DNA from: an uncultured Oscillospiraceae bacterium
Lineage (GTDB): Bacteria; Bacillota; Clostridia; Oscillospirales; Oscillospiraceae
Assembly: GCA_910588455.1 (NCBI GenBank)
Contig: CAJUPG010000079.1
Location: 1-8,608 of the forward strand
DNA length: 8,608 nucleotides
Direction of reading: 5' to 3'
Positions 1 through 6,874 of this stretch are shown here, in pieces; within the stretch, counting starts at the first letter, position 1; every line of letters starts with the position of its first letter. The notes below the pieces were generated by a model. The model searched no databases. It had not been told where the DNA came from and saw only the letters and a program-made list of their open reading frames with translations. Position numbers and translations under genes: made by a program.

Positions 1-171
1 GGCATTTTCCACCGTGACCACCCCCACCTGCAAATGCCGGGCCAGGGAGCGTTTGGAGGGCATTTTCTCTCCCGCCGCCAGCCGGCCCGCCAGCACGTCC
101 TCCCGGATGCACCGGTAGAGATATTCATACAGGGGCGACTGTCCCCGGCCCTCTAAATCATAGGTGAGCAT
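1..171 (-). CDS. MocR-family (GntR winged-helix) transcriptional regulator, N-terminal part only
   Basis: The reverse strand encodes the first 57 residues of a protein that continues beyond the left window edge. It begins MLTYDLEGRG and runs through a GntR-type winged-helix region (about residues 12-57). Typical features are SPLYEYLYRCIRED, GRLAAGEKMPSKRSLA and a VVTVENA recognition helix. Starts of the form 'LTYDLE..G..PLYEYLY' are characteristic of the MocR subgroup, in which this domain is fused to a PLP-binding aminotransferase-like domain of about 350 residues. That second domain is outside the window, so the subgroup is inferred from the N-terminus. The ATG at 169-171 is preceded by AGGAG with a 5-base spacer (177-181), which fixes the start. 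The gene diverges from the ECF S-component gene, the usual arrangement for a local regulator. MocR proteins known as PdxR control vitamin B6 genes, and others control unrelated pathways, so the ligand and targets are not proven. Confidence 0.88.
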   Translation of the reverse strand, partial: MLTYDLEGRGQSPLYEYLYRCIREDVLAGRLAAGEKMPSKRSLARHLQVGVVTVENA

Positions 172-194
172 TCTGTCTCCTCCCTCCATCTGGT

Positions 195-253
195 CTTATA
201 AAAAACTTCTATTTTGGCTCTTTTTAACAGGTCAGATATGACTATAATAAAAG
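195..253. promoter_or_regulatory. Divergent control region between the MocR regulator and the S-component gene
   Basis: This is the AT-rich core of the 107-base gap between the divergent genes. On the plus strand a perfect TATAAT lies at 243-248, but the positions 16-18 bases upstream (around 219-226) are T-rich and do not resemble TTGACA. A TTAACA at 224-229 is too close, at 13 bases. On the minus strand TATAAG (195-200) is a possible -10 for the regulator gene, also without a good -35. Two similar A/T stretches, at 196-206 and 242-253, lie in the same orientation about 46 bases apart and could be a direct-repeat operator, but AT-rich sequence produces such matches easily. A good -10 with a poor -35 is what an activator-dependent promoter looks like. 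That reading is inference. Confidence 0.5.
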
Positions 254-278
254 CATCAACATACAGGAGTGATGCCAA

Positions 279-782
279 ATGTCCCATGAAAACCTGCGGA
301 AACTGGTGCTTACCGCCCTGTTTACCGCCCTTTGCACCGTAATGACCCTGGTCATTCAGGTCCCCTCCCCCATGAATGGTTATGTCAACCTGGGGGACTG
401 CGGCGTGCTCCTCTCCGCCTGGATTCTGGGGCCCTGGTACGGCGGCGCGGCGGCAGGGATCGGCTCCATGCTGGCCGACATTTTCTCCGGCTACGCCCAC
501 TACGCCCCCGGCACACTGGCCATCAAGCTGTCCATGGCGGTCCTGGCCGGCCTGGCCCATCAAAAGCTGCCCCACAAACCGACTGCAAAGCTTTTGGGCG
601 GTCTGGGCGCGGAGTGCGTCATGGTGGCCGGTTATTTCGGCTACGCCTCGCTGCTTCTGGGCAAGGGTCTGGGGGCGGCGGCCTCCATCCCCGGGAATAT
701 GGTCCAGGGCGTGTTCAGTCTGGCGGCGGCGCTGGTCCTGACTGCGGCTCTGGACCGGAGCAAAGCCCTCTCCCGTCTCTGA
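279..782 (+). CDS. ECF transporter S component (substrate-binding membrane subunit), possible vitamin B6 precursor uptake
   Basis: A 167-residue, very hydrophobic protein. Membrane segments can be placed at about 9-28, 40-68 (probably two), 76-94, 106-128 and 141-157. The YVNLGD motif (35-40), the glycine-rich GPWYGGAAAGIGSMLADIFSG region (51-71) and YAPGT (75-79) are typical of the PF07155-type S components of energy-coupling factor transporters. These proteins bind a vitamin-like substrate in the membrane and use a shared EcfA/A'/T energizing module encoded elsewhere; none is in this window. Length is normal for the family. The ATG follows AGGAG (265-269) with a 9-base spacer. Substrate cannot be read from sequence: relatives are linked to pyridoxine, hydroxymethylpyrimidine and riboflavin. 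The divergent MocR-type regulator favours a B6 vitamer, by inference. The last codons form half of the terminator hairpin. Confidence 0.88.
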   Translation: MSHENLRKLVLTALFTALCTVMTLVIQVPSPMNGYVNLGDCGVLLSAWILGPWYGGAAAGIGSMLADIFSGYAHYAPGTLAIKLSMAVLAGLAHQKLPHKPTAKLLGGLGAECVMVAGYFGYASLLLGKGLGAAASIPGNMVQGVFSLAAALVLTAALDRSKALSRL

Positions 783-796
783 CGGGAGAGGGCTTT
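762..796. terminator. Hairpin terminator between convergent genes, with a stop codon in the loop
   Basis: AAAGCCCTCTCCCGTC (762-777) and its exact reverse complement (781-796) form a 16-bp perfect stem with a 3-base loop. The TGA of the S-component gene (780-782) starts in the loop, so the left arm is coding sequence. On the plus strand the stem ends in CTTT and is followed by a T-rich TCTTCATTTC, a serviceable intrinsic terminator for the S-component gene. On the minus strand, dnaE transcripts meet the same stem but it is followed by GCTCCGG, a poor T-tract, so termination of dnaE is probably weaker or needs a further signal. Confidence 0.85.
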
Positions 797-798
797 CT

Positions 799-3700
799 TC
801 ATTTCATCACTACGTTTTCTTCTCCCAAGCGCTCCCGTAAATCCTCCAGAAGCGCCGGGTGGATCAGACAGCGGCCCCGGGCCTGCTTTTTGATGTCTGT
901 GTAGTAGATGACCACTCCGTCCTCCCCCGGGAAGAAGGACAGCACCAGCTTCACCTTCTCCGCCAGGGGGCCCTCCCGGCTGGGCAGGCGCAGATAGAGC
1001 CGCTGGGCCGGGGCTTTCGGTTCCACCCCGTCCTCCCCCAAGGGTTTCAGCTCGTCCACCACGAGTTGGGGTTCTTTTTCGTCCCGGACCGAAATCCGCC
1101 CCACCGCCAGTACCGGGTTATTCTCCCGGATCAGGCTCCCGTTCTGCTCCAGCACCCGGGCGAAGCACAGCAGCTCCATCTCCCCGGTGCTGTCCTCCAG
1201 GGTCACGTAGCCCATCAGGGTGTTGTTTCGGGTGGTGCGGGTGCGGTATTTGGCAATTACCCCCGCGATATTGAGGCGTTGGTTGTCATAATACTGCTTT
1301 GGGCCGTCCTCCCGGCCAAAGTCCCCTAAAATAGACCCGATGGGCGCCGCCCCCTGCTCTCGGGCCGTCTCCCGGTAGGCATCCATGGGATGGCCGGACA
1401 GATACAGCCCCGTGGTCTCCTTCTCCATGGCCATCCGGGCCTTGGGGGTCACCTCTGGGATGTCCGGCAGGTGCAGGGCGGGCAGACTCTCCGGCTCCTC
1501 CCCTCCAAGGCCCCCGAACAGGTCCATCTGGCCCTCTACATTGCGCTTGCGGCTGGCTGCCACCCCGTCCAGCACCTGTCCAAAGACCTCCAGCAGCTGG
1601 GAACGGCGGCAGCCCATGTGGTCGAAGGCCCCGCATTTGATCAGATTTTCCAGCGCCCGGCGGTTGAGCTCCAGGCCGAACATCCGGTCGCAGAACTGGA
1701 CAAAATCCGGAAAGGGACCGCCCCGGTTCCGCTCCTCCAGCAAATTTTGTATCAAGCCCCGGCCCACGCCCTTTACCGCCACCAGGCCAAATCGGAGCCC
1801 ATCCCCTACCACGGTGAAGTCCGCGTCCGACTCGTTCACGTCCGGGGGCAGCAGTTGGATTCCCATAGCCCGGCATTCCCCGGTGTACTCCGCCACCTTA
1901 TCGCTGGAGTCCAGCACGGATGTCAGCAGCGCCGCCATATACTCCTTGGGGTGGTGGCGCTTGAACCAGGCGGTCTGATAGGCCACCACCGCGTAGCACA
2001 CGGCATGGGCTTTATTGAATGCATAGTTGGCGAAATCGTAAATTTCATTGTAGATGGACTGGGCCACGTCCTCCGGAACGCCGTTTTGCACACAGCCGGT
2101 GATCCCCCGCTCCGGATCCCCGTGGAGAAACGCTCCCCGCTCCTTTTCGATCTCCTTGACCTTCTTCTTGGACATGGCCCGGCGGACCATGTCCGCCTGC
2201 CCCAGGGAGTACCCCGCCAGCTGCTGGAAAATCTGAATCACCTGCTCCTGGTAGACAATACAGCCATAGGTCATGGACAAGATGGGGACCAGGGAGGGGT
2301 GCTTGTAGGTGATTTTCTCCGGATTATGCTTGCAGGCGATAAACTGCGGGATGGAGTCCATAGGCCCCGGCCGGTACAGGGCGATGATCGCCGTAATGTC
2401 CTCGATGCTCTGGGGCTTCAGGCCGATGCACACCCCGGTCATCCCCGCCGACTCCATCTGAAACACCCCGGAGGTCTGGCCCTTGGACAGCATCTCGTAG
2501 GTGGCCGGATCGTCCTCCGGAATGTCGCTCAGAGAAAAATCCGGCTGGGTTTTCCGGACCATTTTCAGCGCGTCGTTCAAAATGGTCAGGTTCCGCAGGG
2601 CCAGAAAGTCCATCTTCAGCAGGCCCAGCTCTTCCAGTGTGGTCATGACGTACTGGGTGACCACCATATCGTCATTTTTCGCCAGGGGGACATATTCATA
2701 TACCGGCCGCTTGGTAATCACCACCCCGGCGGCGTGGGTGGAGGCGTTCCGGGGCATTCCCTCGATGGCCTTGGCGGTGTCAATCAACTTTTTCACCTGG
2801 GGATTCCCCTCATAGGCCTCCCGCAGAGGCTTGGACAGCTTCAGGGACTCTTCCAGGGTGATGTGCAGATTGTTGGGGCCGCTGGGGATCTGCTTGGCCA
2901 GGGCGTCCACCTCGCCGTAGGGCATCCCCAGCACACGCCCTACGTCCCGGAGGGCTCCCCGGGCGGCCATGGTGCCGAAGGTGATGATCTGGGCCACATG
3001 GTCGGAGCCGTATTTTCGATTTACATAATCAATCACTTCTCCCCGGCGCTGATAGCAGAAATCAATGTCGATATCCGGCATCGACACCCGCTCCGGGTTG
3101 AGAAAGCGCTCGAAATAGAGGGAATACTGGATGGGGTCCAGATCGGTGATGCCCAGGCAGTAGGAGACCATAGAACCCGCCGCCGAACCCCGGCCCGGTC
3201 CCACCGGTATATCCTGGCCCTTGGCGTAGCCGATAAAATCCGCCACAATGAGAAAATAGTCCACAAAACCCATGCGGATAATCATATCCAGCTCCATCCG
3301 CAGCCGGTCTTTATAGTCCTGGCCTCCGTTGGGGTAGCGCCGGGCAAACCCCTCCTGGCACAGCTTTTCCAAATAGCCCTGGCTGTCCCCCGGCCAGTCC
3401 GCCGGCAGCTGGAATTCCGGCAGGTGGTACGTCCCGAAGTGGAAGTCAAGTTGACATAATTCTGCAATTTGAGCGGTGTTCTCAATGGCCTCGGGATATT
3501 CGGGGAACAGGGCGGCCATCTCCTCCTCGCTCTTGACGTAAAACTCCCGGGTGGCGAAGCGCATCCGGTTGGGGTCGTCCAGCGTCTTGCCCGTCTGGAT
3601 GCACATCAGAATGTCCTGGGTCTCCGCGTCCTCCCGGCGCAGGTAGTGGGCGTCGTTGGTGACCACCAGGGGGATGCCCGTCTCCCGGTGCAGCCGTAAG

Positions 3701-4266
3701 ATCCCCGCGTTGACAGCCTTTTGTTCCGGAATGTTGTGGTCCTGGAGCTCCAGATAATAGCCGTCCTCTCCGAAGAGCTCCCGCATCTCCAGGGCATGGG
3801 CCTTGGCCCCCTCGTAGTCGCTGGCCCGGAGCCGCCGGGGGATTTCTCCCCCCAGGCAGGCGGACAGGGCGATGAGCCCCCCCGCGTGGGCCCGGAGCAG
3901 GTCCAGGTCAATCCGCGGCTTGATATAAAACCCCTCGGTGAAGGCGCAGGAGACCATGTACGACAGGTTCCGATAGCCCTCCTCATTCCGGCACAGCAGC
4001 ACCAGGTGCCGGGCCTCCGCGTCCAGCTCGTGTACCTTGTCCTGCCGGGTCCGGGGGGCCACATACACCTCGCAGCCGATGACCGGATGGACTCCCTCCG
4101 CCTTACAGGCCCGGTAAAAATCCACGGCCCCGTACATAACCCCGTGGTCCGTGATGGCCACCGCCGTCTGGCCCAGCTCCTTCACCCGGCGGACCAGCTC
4201 CTGGATGCGGCAGGCCCCATCCAGCAGAGAGAATTCCGTGTGCAGGTGCAGATGGACAAAGGACAT
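799..4266 (-). CDS. dnaE: DNA polymerase III alpha subunit, DnaE type
   Basis: The 1155-residue protein synthesises DNA on primed template. Its length matches DnaE1-type enzymes (E. coli 1160) rather than PolC, and no DnaQ-like exonuclease insert is seen. Domains in order: PHP domain (about 1-210) beginning FVHLHLHTEFSLLDG; palm with GRGSAAGS (359-366), PDIDID (397-402) and KMDFLALR (551-558), giving the catalytic aspartates D400, D402 and D553; fingers including NKAHAVCYA (751-759); helix-hairpin-helix around VKGVGRG; an internal beta-clamp-binding motif QMDLF (913-917); OB fold (about 998-1040); and a C-terminal domain ending ENVVMK. In the PHP domain H7, H9, D16, H41, E66, H87, C137, D205 and H207 all look present, so the metal site appears intact. 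The ATG follows GGGAGGAG (4272-4279) overlapping the era stop, with only 2 bases between genes, which implies translational coupling. In organisms that also have PolC, DnaE commonly extends RNA primers; whether PolC exists here cannot be seen. Confidence 0.98.
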   Translation of the reverse strand: MSFVHLHLHTEFSLLDGACRIQELVRRVKELGQTAVAITDHGVMYGAVDFYRACKAEGVHPVIGCEVYVAPRTRQDKVHELDAEARHLVLLCRNEEGYRNLSYMVSCAFTEGFYIKPRIDLDLLRAHAGGLIALSACLGGEIPRRLRASDYEGAKAHALEMRELFGEDGYYLELQDHNIPEQKAVNAGILRLHRETGIPLVVTNDAHYLRREDAETQDILMCIQTGKTLDDPNRMRFATREFYVKSEEEMAALFPEYPEAIENTAQIAELCQLDFHFGTYHLPEFQLPADWPGDSQGYLEKLCQEGFARRYPNGGQDYKDRLRMELDMIIRMGFVDYFLIVADFIGYAKGQDIPVGPGRGSAAGSMVSYCLGITDLDPIQYSLYFERFLNPERVSMPDIDIDFCYQRRGEVIDYVNRKYGSDHVAQIITFGTMAARGALRDVGRVLGMPYGEVDALAKQIPSGPNNLHITLEESLKLSKPLREAYEGNPQVKKLIDTAKAIEGMPRNASTHAAGVVITKRPVYEYVPLAKNDDMVVTQYVMTTLEELGLLKMDFLALRNLTILNDALKMVRKTQPDFSLSDIPEDDPATYEMLSKGQTSGVFQMESAGMTGVCIGLKPQSIEDITAIIALYRPGPMDSIPQFIACKHNPEKITYKHPSLVPILSMTYGCIVYQEQVIQIFQQLAGYSLGQADMVRRAMSKKKVKEIEKERGAFLHGDPERGITGCVQNGVPEDVAQSIYNEIYDFANYAFNKAHAVCYAVVAYQTAWFKRHHPKEYMAALLTSVLDSSDKVAEYTGECRAMGIQLLPPDVNESDADFTVVGDGLRFGLVAVKGVGRGLIQNLLEERNRGGPFPDFVQFCDRMFGLELNRRALENLIKCGAFDHMGCRRSQLLEVFGQVLDGVAASRKRNVEGQMDLFGGLGGEEPESLPALHLPDIPEVTPKARMAMEKETTGLYLSGHPMDAYRETAREQGAAPIGSILGDFGREDGPKQYYDNQRLNIAGVIAKYRTRTTRNNTLMGYVTLEDSTGEMELLCFARVLEQNGSLIRENNPVLAVGRISVRDEKEPQLVVDELKPLGEDGVEPKAPAQRLYLRLPSREGPLAEKVKLVLSFFPGEDGVVIYYTDIKKQARGRCLIHPALLEDLRERLGEENVVMK

Positions 4267-4268
4267 CG

Positions 4269-5168
4269 TTACTCCTCCCGATAGCCAAAATCGCGGATCA
4301 GGTTCACGTTGTCCCGCCAGCGCTCCTTCACCTTCACCCAGGTCTGCAAGTAGATTTTCGTACCCATAAAGCGCTCCATATCGCCCCGGGCCAGGCTGGA
4401 AATTTTTTTCAGCATTTTGCCGCCCTTGCCGATGATGATGCCCTTATGGCTGTTTTTTTCGCAATAAATCGTCGCGTCGCACTCGATGACCTCGTCCTCC
4501 CGCTCGATGAAGCGGGTAATTTCCACCGCCGCCCCGTGGGGGATTTCTTCCTCCAGGCACAACAGCAGCTTTTCCCGCAAAATCTCTGCCATCATTTGAC
4601 GCTCCGGCTGGTCGGAGACCACTCCCTCCGGGAAGAGCCGGGGCCCCTCCGGAAGCCAGCCCTCCAGAAGCTCCAGCAGGTCCTCCACTCCCTCGCCGGT
4701 TTTGGCGGACAGGGGGACCACCGCCTGGAACGCATGGGCCTTGCTGTAGGTCTCGATGACGGCCAGCAGGTCCTCCTTCCGCTCCAGAGCGTCGATTTTG
4801 TTGATGACCAGCGCGGCGGGACAGCGCTCCTCCCGGATGCGGGCGATGAGCTGCTCCTCCGGTCCGCCGATGTGGGGGATGGGCTCCACCAGCAGCAGGA
4901 TGCCGTCCACCCCGGACACGCTCTGTTTCACCACGTCCACCATGTAGTCCCCCAGACGGGTCCGGGGACGGTGGAGGCCGGGGGTGTCCACAAAGACAAA
5001 CTGGCAGTTCCCCCGGTTCAGGATGGCGCTGATGCGATTGCGGGTGGTCTGGGGCTTATTGGTGACGATGGCGACCTTTTCCCCCACAAAGGCGTTGGTC
5101 AAGGTGGATTTGCCTACATTGGGCCGGCCGCAGATGGTAATAATGCCGGATTTCTGCATCTCTGTCAT
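4269..5168 (-). CDS. era: Era, ribosome-assembly GTPase
   Basis: A 299-residue protein of normal Era length. It binds GTP and the 3' end of 16S rRNA during assembly of the small ribosomal subunit. GTPase motifs: G1 GRPNVGKST (14-22), the TTRNR switch region (41-45), G3 DTPG (61-64) and G4 NKID (123-126), followed by the SAKTGEGV G5 region. The C-terminal KH domain (about 215-299) contains the RNA-binding GKGG loop (247-250) and the usual KVKERWRDN tail. The ATG at 5166-5168 lies 2 bases after the ybeY stop. Its Shine-Dalgarno (AAAGGG, 5178-5183, 9-base spacer) is inside the end of ybeY and is only moderate, so expression probably relies on coupling to ybeY. A second ATG three codons in (5157-5159) is possible but has no better ribosome site. 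YbeY and Era acting next to each other in rRNA 3'-end maturation fits the gene order. Confidence 0.98.
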   Translation of the reverse strand: MTEMQKSGIITICGRPNVGKSTLTNAFVGEKVAIVTNKPQTTRNRISAILNRGNCQFVFVDTPGLHRPRTRLGDYMVDVVKQSVSGVDGILLLVEPIPHIGGPEEQLIARIREERCPAALVINKIDALERKEDLLAVIETYSKAHAFQAVVPLSAKTGEGVEDLLELLEGWLPEGPRLFPEGVVSDQPERQMMAEILREKLLLCLEEEIPHGAAVEITRFIEREDEVIECDATIYCEKNSHKGIIIGKGGKMLKKISSLARGDMERFMGTKIYLQTWVKVKERWRDNVNLIRDFGYREE

Positions 5169-5170
5169 AC

Positions 5171-5344
5171 TTATTTACCCTTTCGGAAGGGGACCTGCTT
5201 CATCACCCCCCGGCACAGGGCAAAGGTGGCGGCGAACACCGCCCCGGCCACAACCAGGGGCATAAAGGACCCGTTCTCCTCCGGGGCGGCCTCGTATTCG
5301 GGCTCGATTTTGGTGAGCACAACTTTTTTATGCGTCTTTTCCAT
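5171..5344 (-). other. Candidate internal in-frame translation start giving a 57-residue membrane protein
   Basis: Within the tail-encoding part of ybeY, an in-frame ATG (5342-5344) follows AAGGAG (5353-5358) with an 8-base spacer. This is at least as good a ribosome site as that of ybeY itself. Initiation there would yield 57 residues, from MEKTHKKVV to VPFRKGK, with one predicted membrane segment and a short basic end. This could be an independent small protein now fused in frame to YbeY, a second product of the gene, or chance: the upstream codons encode a Lys/Glu-rich stretch (AGA/GAA/AAG/GAG), which readily mimics a Shine-Dalgarno. Sequence alone cannot decide. Confidence 0.35.
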
Positions 5345-5854
5345 GGTGGATTCTCCTTCTTTTTCTTCTCTGGAACTGCCAATCTGCGCTAAAATTTTCT
5401 CCTCCCGGTCCCGCATCCGGGCCTTTTGTGGGCCTTCGTCCAGGTGGTCGTAGCCCAGCAGGTGGAGCACGGAATGGACGGTCAAATAGCATACCTCCCG
5501 CTCCAGGCTGTGGCCGTACTCCTCCGCCTGGCTGCGGGCCCGCTCCAGGGAGAGGACCATGTCCCCCAGGGGCACCAGGCCGGTCTCCGGGTCTGCGTCC
5601 TCCGGGGAGGGCTTGTCCCCGGGGGCGAGCTGGAACATGGGAAAGGACAGCACATCGGTGGGCTGGTCCAAGTCCCGCATGGCATCGTTGATTCTGCGGA
5701 TGCCCTCGTCGTCGGTAATCAGGACGTTGATTTCGCAGGGGAGGTCCACGCCCTCGGCCCGGAGGGCGGCGCGGACGGCGGTTTTGATTTGGGATTTCAG
5801 GTGTTCGGGGGCCTGGGCCTCGGGCCCGGCCTGATAGATGATTTTGTGTTTCAT
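5171..5854 (-). CDS. ybeY: YbeY endoribonuclease with a C-terminal membrane-segment extension
   Basis: YbeY is a zinc-dependent endoribonuclease involved in 16S rRNA maturation and ribosome quality control. With the chosen start the protein has 227 residues, about 60 more than the family norm of 150-170. The core holds the conserved RDLDQPTDVLSFP stretch (60-72) and the zinc motif HSVLHLLGYDH, with H127, H131 and H137. The core ends near residue 160. After it come an acidic, charged linker and a hydrophobic segment (about 196-214, SFMPLVVAGAVFAATFALC), then a basic end (RKGK). I do not recognise this tail. Start choice: ATG 5852-5854 has GGAGG (5860-5864) 5 bases upstream, whereas the ATG six codons earlier (5870-5872) has only a weak site. 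An internal ATG at 5342-5344 may give a separate product (listed separately). The stop lies 2 bases from era. Confidence 0.93.
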   Translation of the reverse strand: MKHKIIYQAGPEAQAPEHLKSQIKTAVRAALRAEGVDLPCEINVLITDDEGIRRINDAMRDLDQPTDVLSFPMFQLAPGDKPSPEDADPETGLVPLGDMVLSLERARSQAEEYGHSLEREVCYLTVHSVLHLLGYDHLDEGPQKARMRDREEKILAQIGSSREEKEGESTMEKTHKKVVLTKIEPEYEAAPEENGSFMPLVVAGAVFAATFALCRGVMKQVPFRKGK

Positions 5855-5902
5855 GGGGTCCTCCAAATTCATTTGTTGAGTTCTCTTTTGCCGGGGCGGC
5901 CC

Positions 5903-6874
5903 CTACTTCTTCTTGCTGCGCCGCTCCTCGTCAATCTCGTATGCCTTGATGATCCGCTGCACCAGTACATGGCGCACCACGTCGCTCTCCGTCAGCCGGC
6001 AGATCTCAATGTCCTCCACGCCCTTCAGCACCCGCATGGCCTCCCGCAGACCGGAGACCTTGTCCGCCGGCAGGTCGATTTGGGTGATATCTCCGGTAAT
6101 GACGATTTTCGACCCAAAGCCCAGACGGGTCAGGAACATTTTCATCTGCTCCCGACTGGTGTTCTGGGCTTCGTCCAGAATAATAAAGCTGTCGTCCAGG
6201 GTCCGGCCCCGCATATAGGCCAGGGGGGCCACCTCAATGTTTCCCCGCTCCAGATATTTGTTGTAGGTGTCCGGCCCCAGCATATCAAACAGGGCATCGT
6301 ACAGGGGCCGCAGGTAGGGGTCCACCTTGGATTGCAGGTCCCCCGGAAGAAAACCCAACCGCTCCCCGGCCTCCACCGCCGGACGGGTCAGGATAATCCG
6401 GTTGATGCTCTTCTCCCGAAAGGCCGCTACGGCGGCAGCCACCGCCAGATAGGTTTTACCCGTTCCGGCGGGACCGATGCCCAGGGTCACCACGTTTTTC
6501 TGAATGGCCTCCACATATTTTTTCTGTCCCAGGGTTTTGGGCTTGATGGGTCGGCCCTTGGCCGTCACGCATAAAACCCCCGCCGCCAGCTGGCTGATTT
6601 GGCTCTCGTTGCCCGCCCGGACCAGCTGGATAATATAGCGCACGTTCTGCTCGTTGATGTTCTCCCCCCGGGCGGCCAGGGACATCAGCCCCTCGATGGC
6701 CTTTCCCGCCAGCATCACGCCCTCCGGGTCCTCCCCGGCGATTTTCAGCTGGGCATCCCGGTTGACCACCGTGACCCCCATATCCCGCTCAATGATGCGG
6801 ATATTTTCATCAAAAGACCCAAATACGTTGATAGTATCCTCCAGCCGTTCAAAACTGATGCTCTGCTCTGTCAT
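5903..6874 (-). CDS. phoH: PhoH-family ATPase (PhoL type)
   Basis: The 323-residue protein has the usual length of the cytoplasmic PhoH/PhoL family. An N-terminal region (about 1-110) contains the KH-like IRIIERDMGVTVVNRD stretch (25-40). The P-loop ATPase core (about 111-310) has Walker A GPAGTGKT (134-141), Walker B IILDEAQN (231-238; D234, E235) and GDITQIDLP (261-269). Other family blocks are LTRPAVEAGERLGFLPGD (162-179) and KVDPYLRPLYDAL (183-195). The biochemical role is not settled; linkage to ybeY is conserved widely and suggests RNA or ribosome metabolism. The ATG lies 26 bases inside the end of yqfD. Its Shine-Dalgarno GAGGAG (6885-6890, 10-base spacer) is therefore within yqfD coding sequence, consistent with coupled translation. 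The gene ends in a basic RRSKKK tail. The 48-base gap to ybeY has no recognisable promoter or terminator. Confidence 0.95.
   Translation of the reverse strand: MTEQSISFERLEDTINVFGSFDENIRIIERDMGVTVVNRDAQLKIAGEDPEGVMLAGKAIEGLMSLAARGENINEQNVRYIIQLVRAGNESQISQLAAGVLCVTAKGRPIKPKTLGQKKYVEAIQKNVVTLGIGPAGTGKTYLAVAAAVAAFREKSINRIILTRPAVEAGERLGFLPGDLQSKVDPYLRPLYDALFDMLGPDTYNKYLERGNIEVAPLAYMRGRTLDDSFIILDEAQNTSREQMKMFLTRLGFGSKIVITGDITQIDLPADKVSGLREAMRVLKGVEDIEICRLTESDVVRHVLVQRIIKAYEIDEERRSKKK

Noticed and set aside
332..904. A 190-residue plus-strand frame overlapping the S-component gene
   Set aside because: It is Arg/Gly/Pro-rich out-of-frame reading of a clear membrane-protein gene and crosses the terminator hairpin.
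1390..3459. A 689-residue open frame on the plus strand opposite dnaE
   Set aside because: It lies entirely antisense to well-supported dnaE motifs. Its translation is low in complexity, rich in Gly, His, Gln and Pro, without recognisable domains, as expected for a mirror frame of GC-rich coding DNA.
4446..5453. A 335-residue open frame opposite era and the ybeY tail
   Set aside because: Its composition is that of an antisense shadow, and every era motif is intact on the minus strand.
5855..5872. ybeY start six codons upstream at 5870-5872
   Set aside because: It has only a weak ribosome site, while GGAGG is ideally placed for the ATG at 5852-5854. It cannot be fully excluded.
5888..5902. 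Small GC-rich hairpin just after the phoH stop as a terminator
   Set aside because: The stem is only about 4 bp (GGGG/CCCC) and is followed by GGCAAAAG on the minus strand rather than a T-tract.
5426..6574. A 382-residue open frame on the plus strand opposite ybeY and phoH
   Set aside because: It spans two real genes with intact motifs on the other strand and shows no domain or ribosome site of its own.
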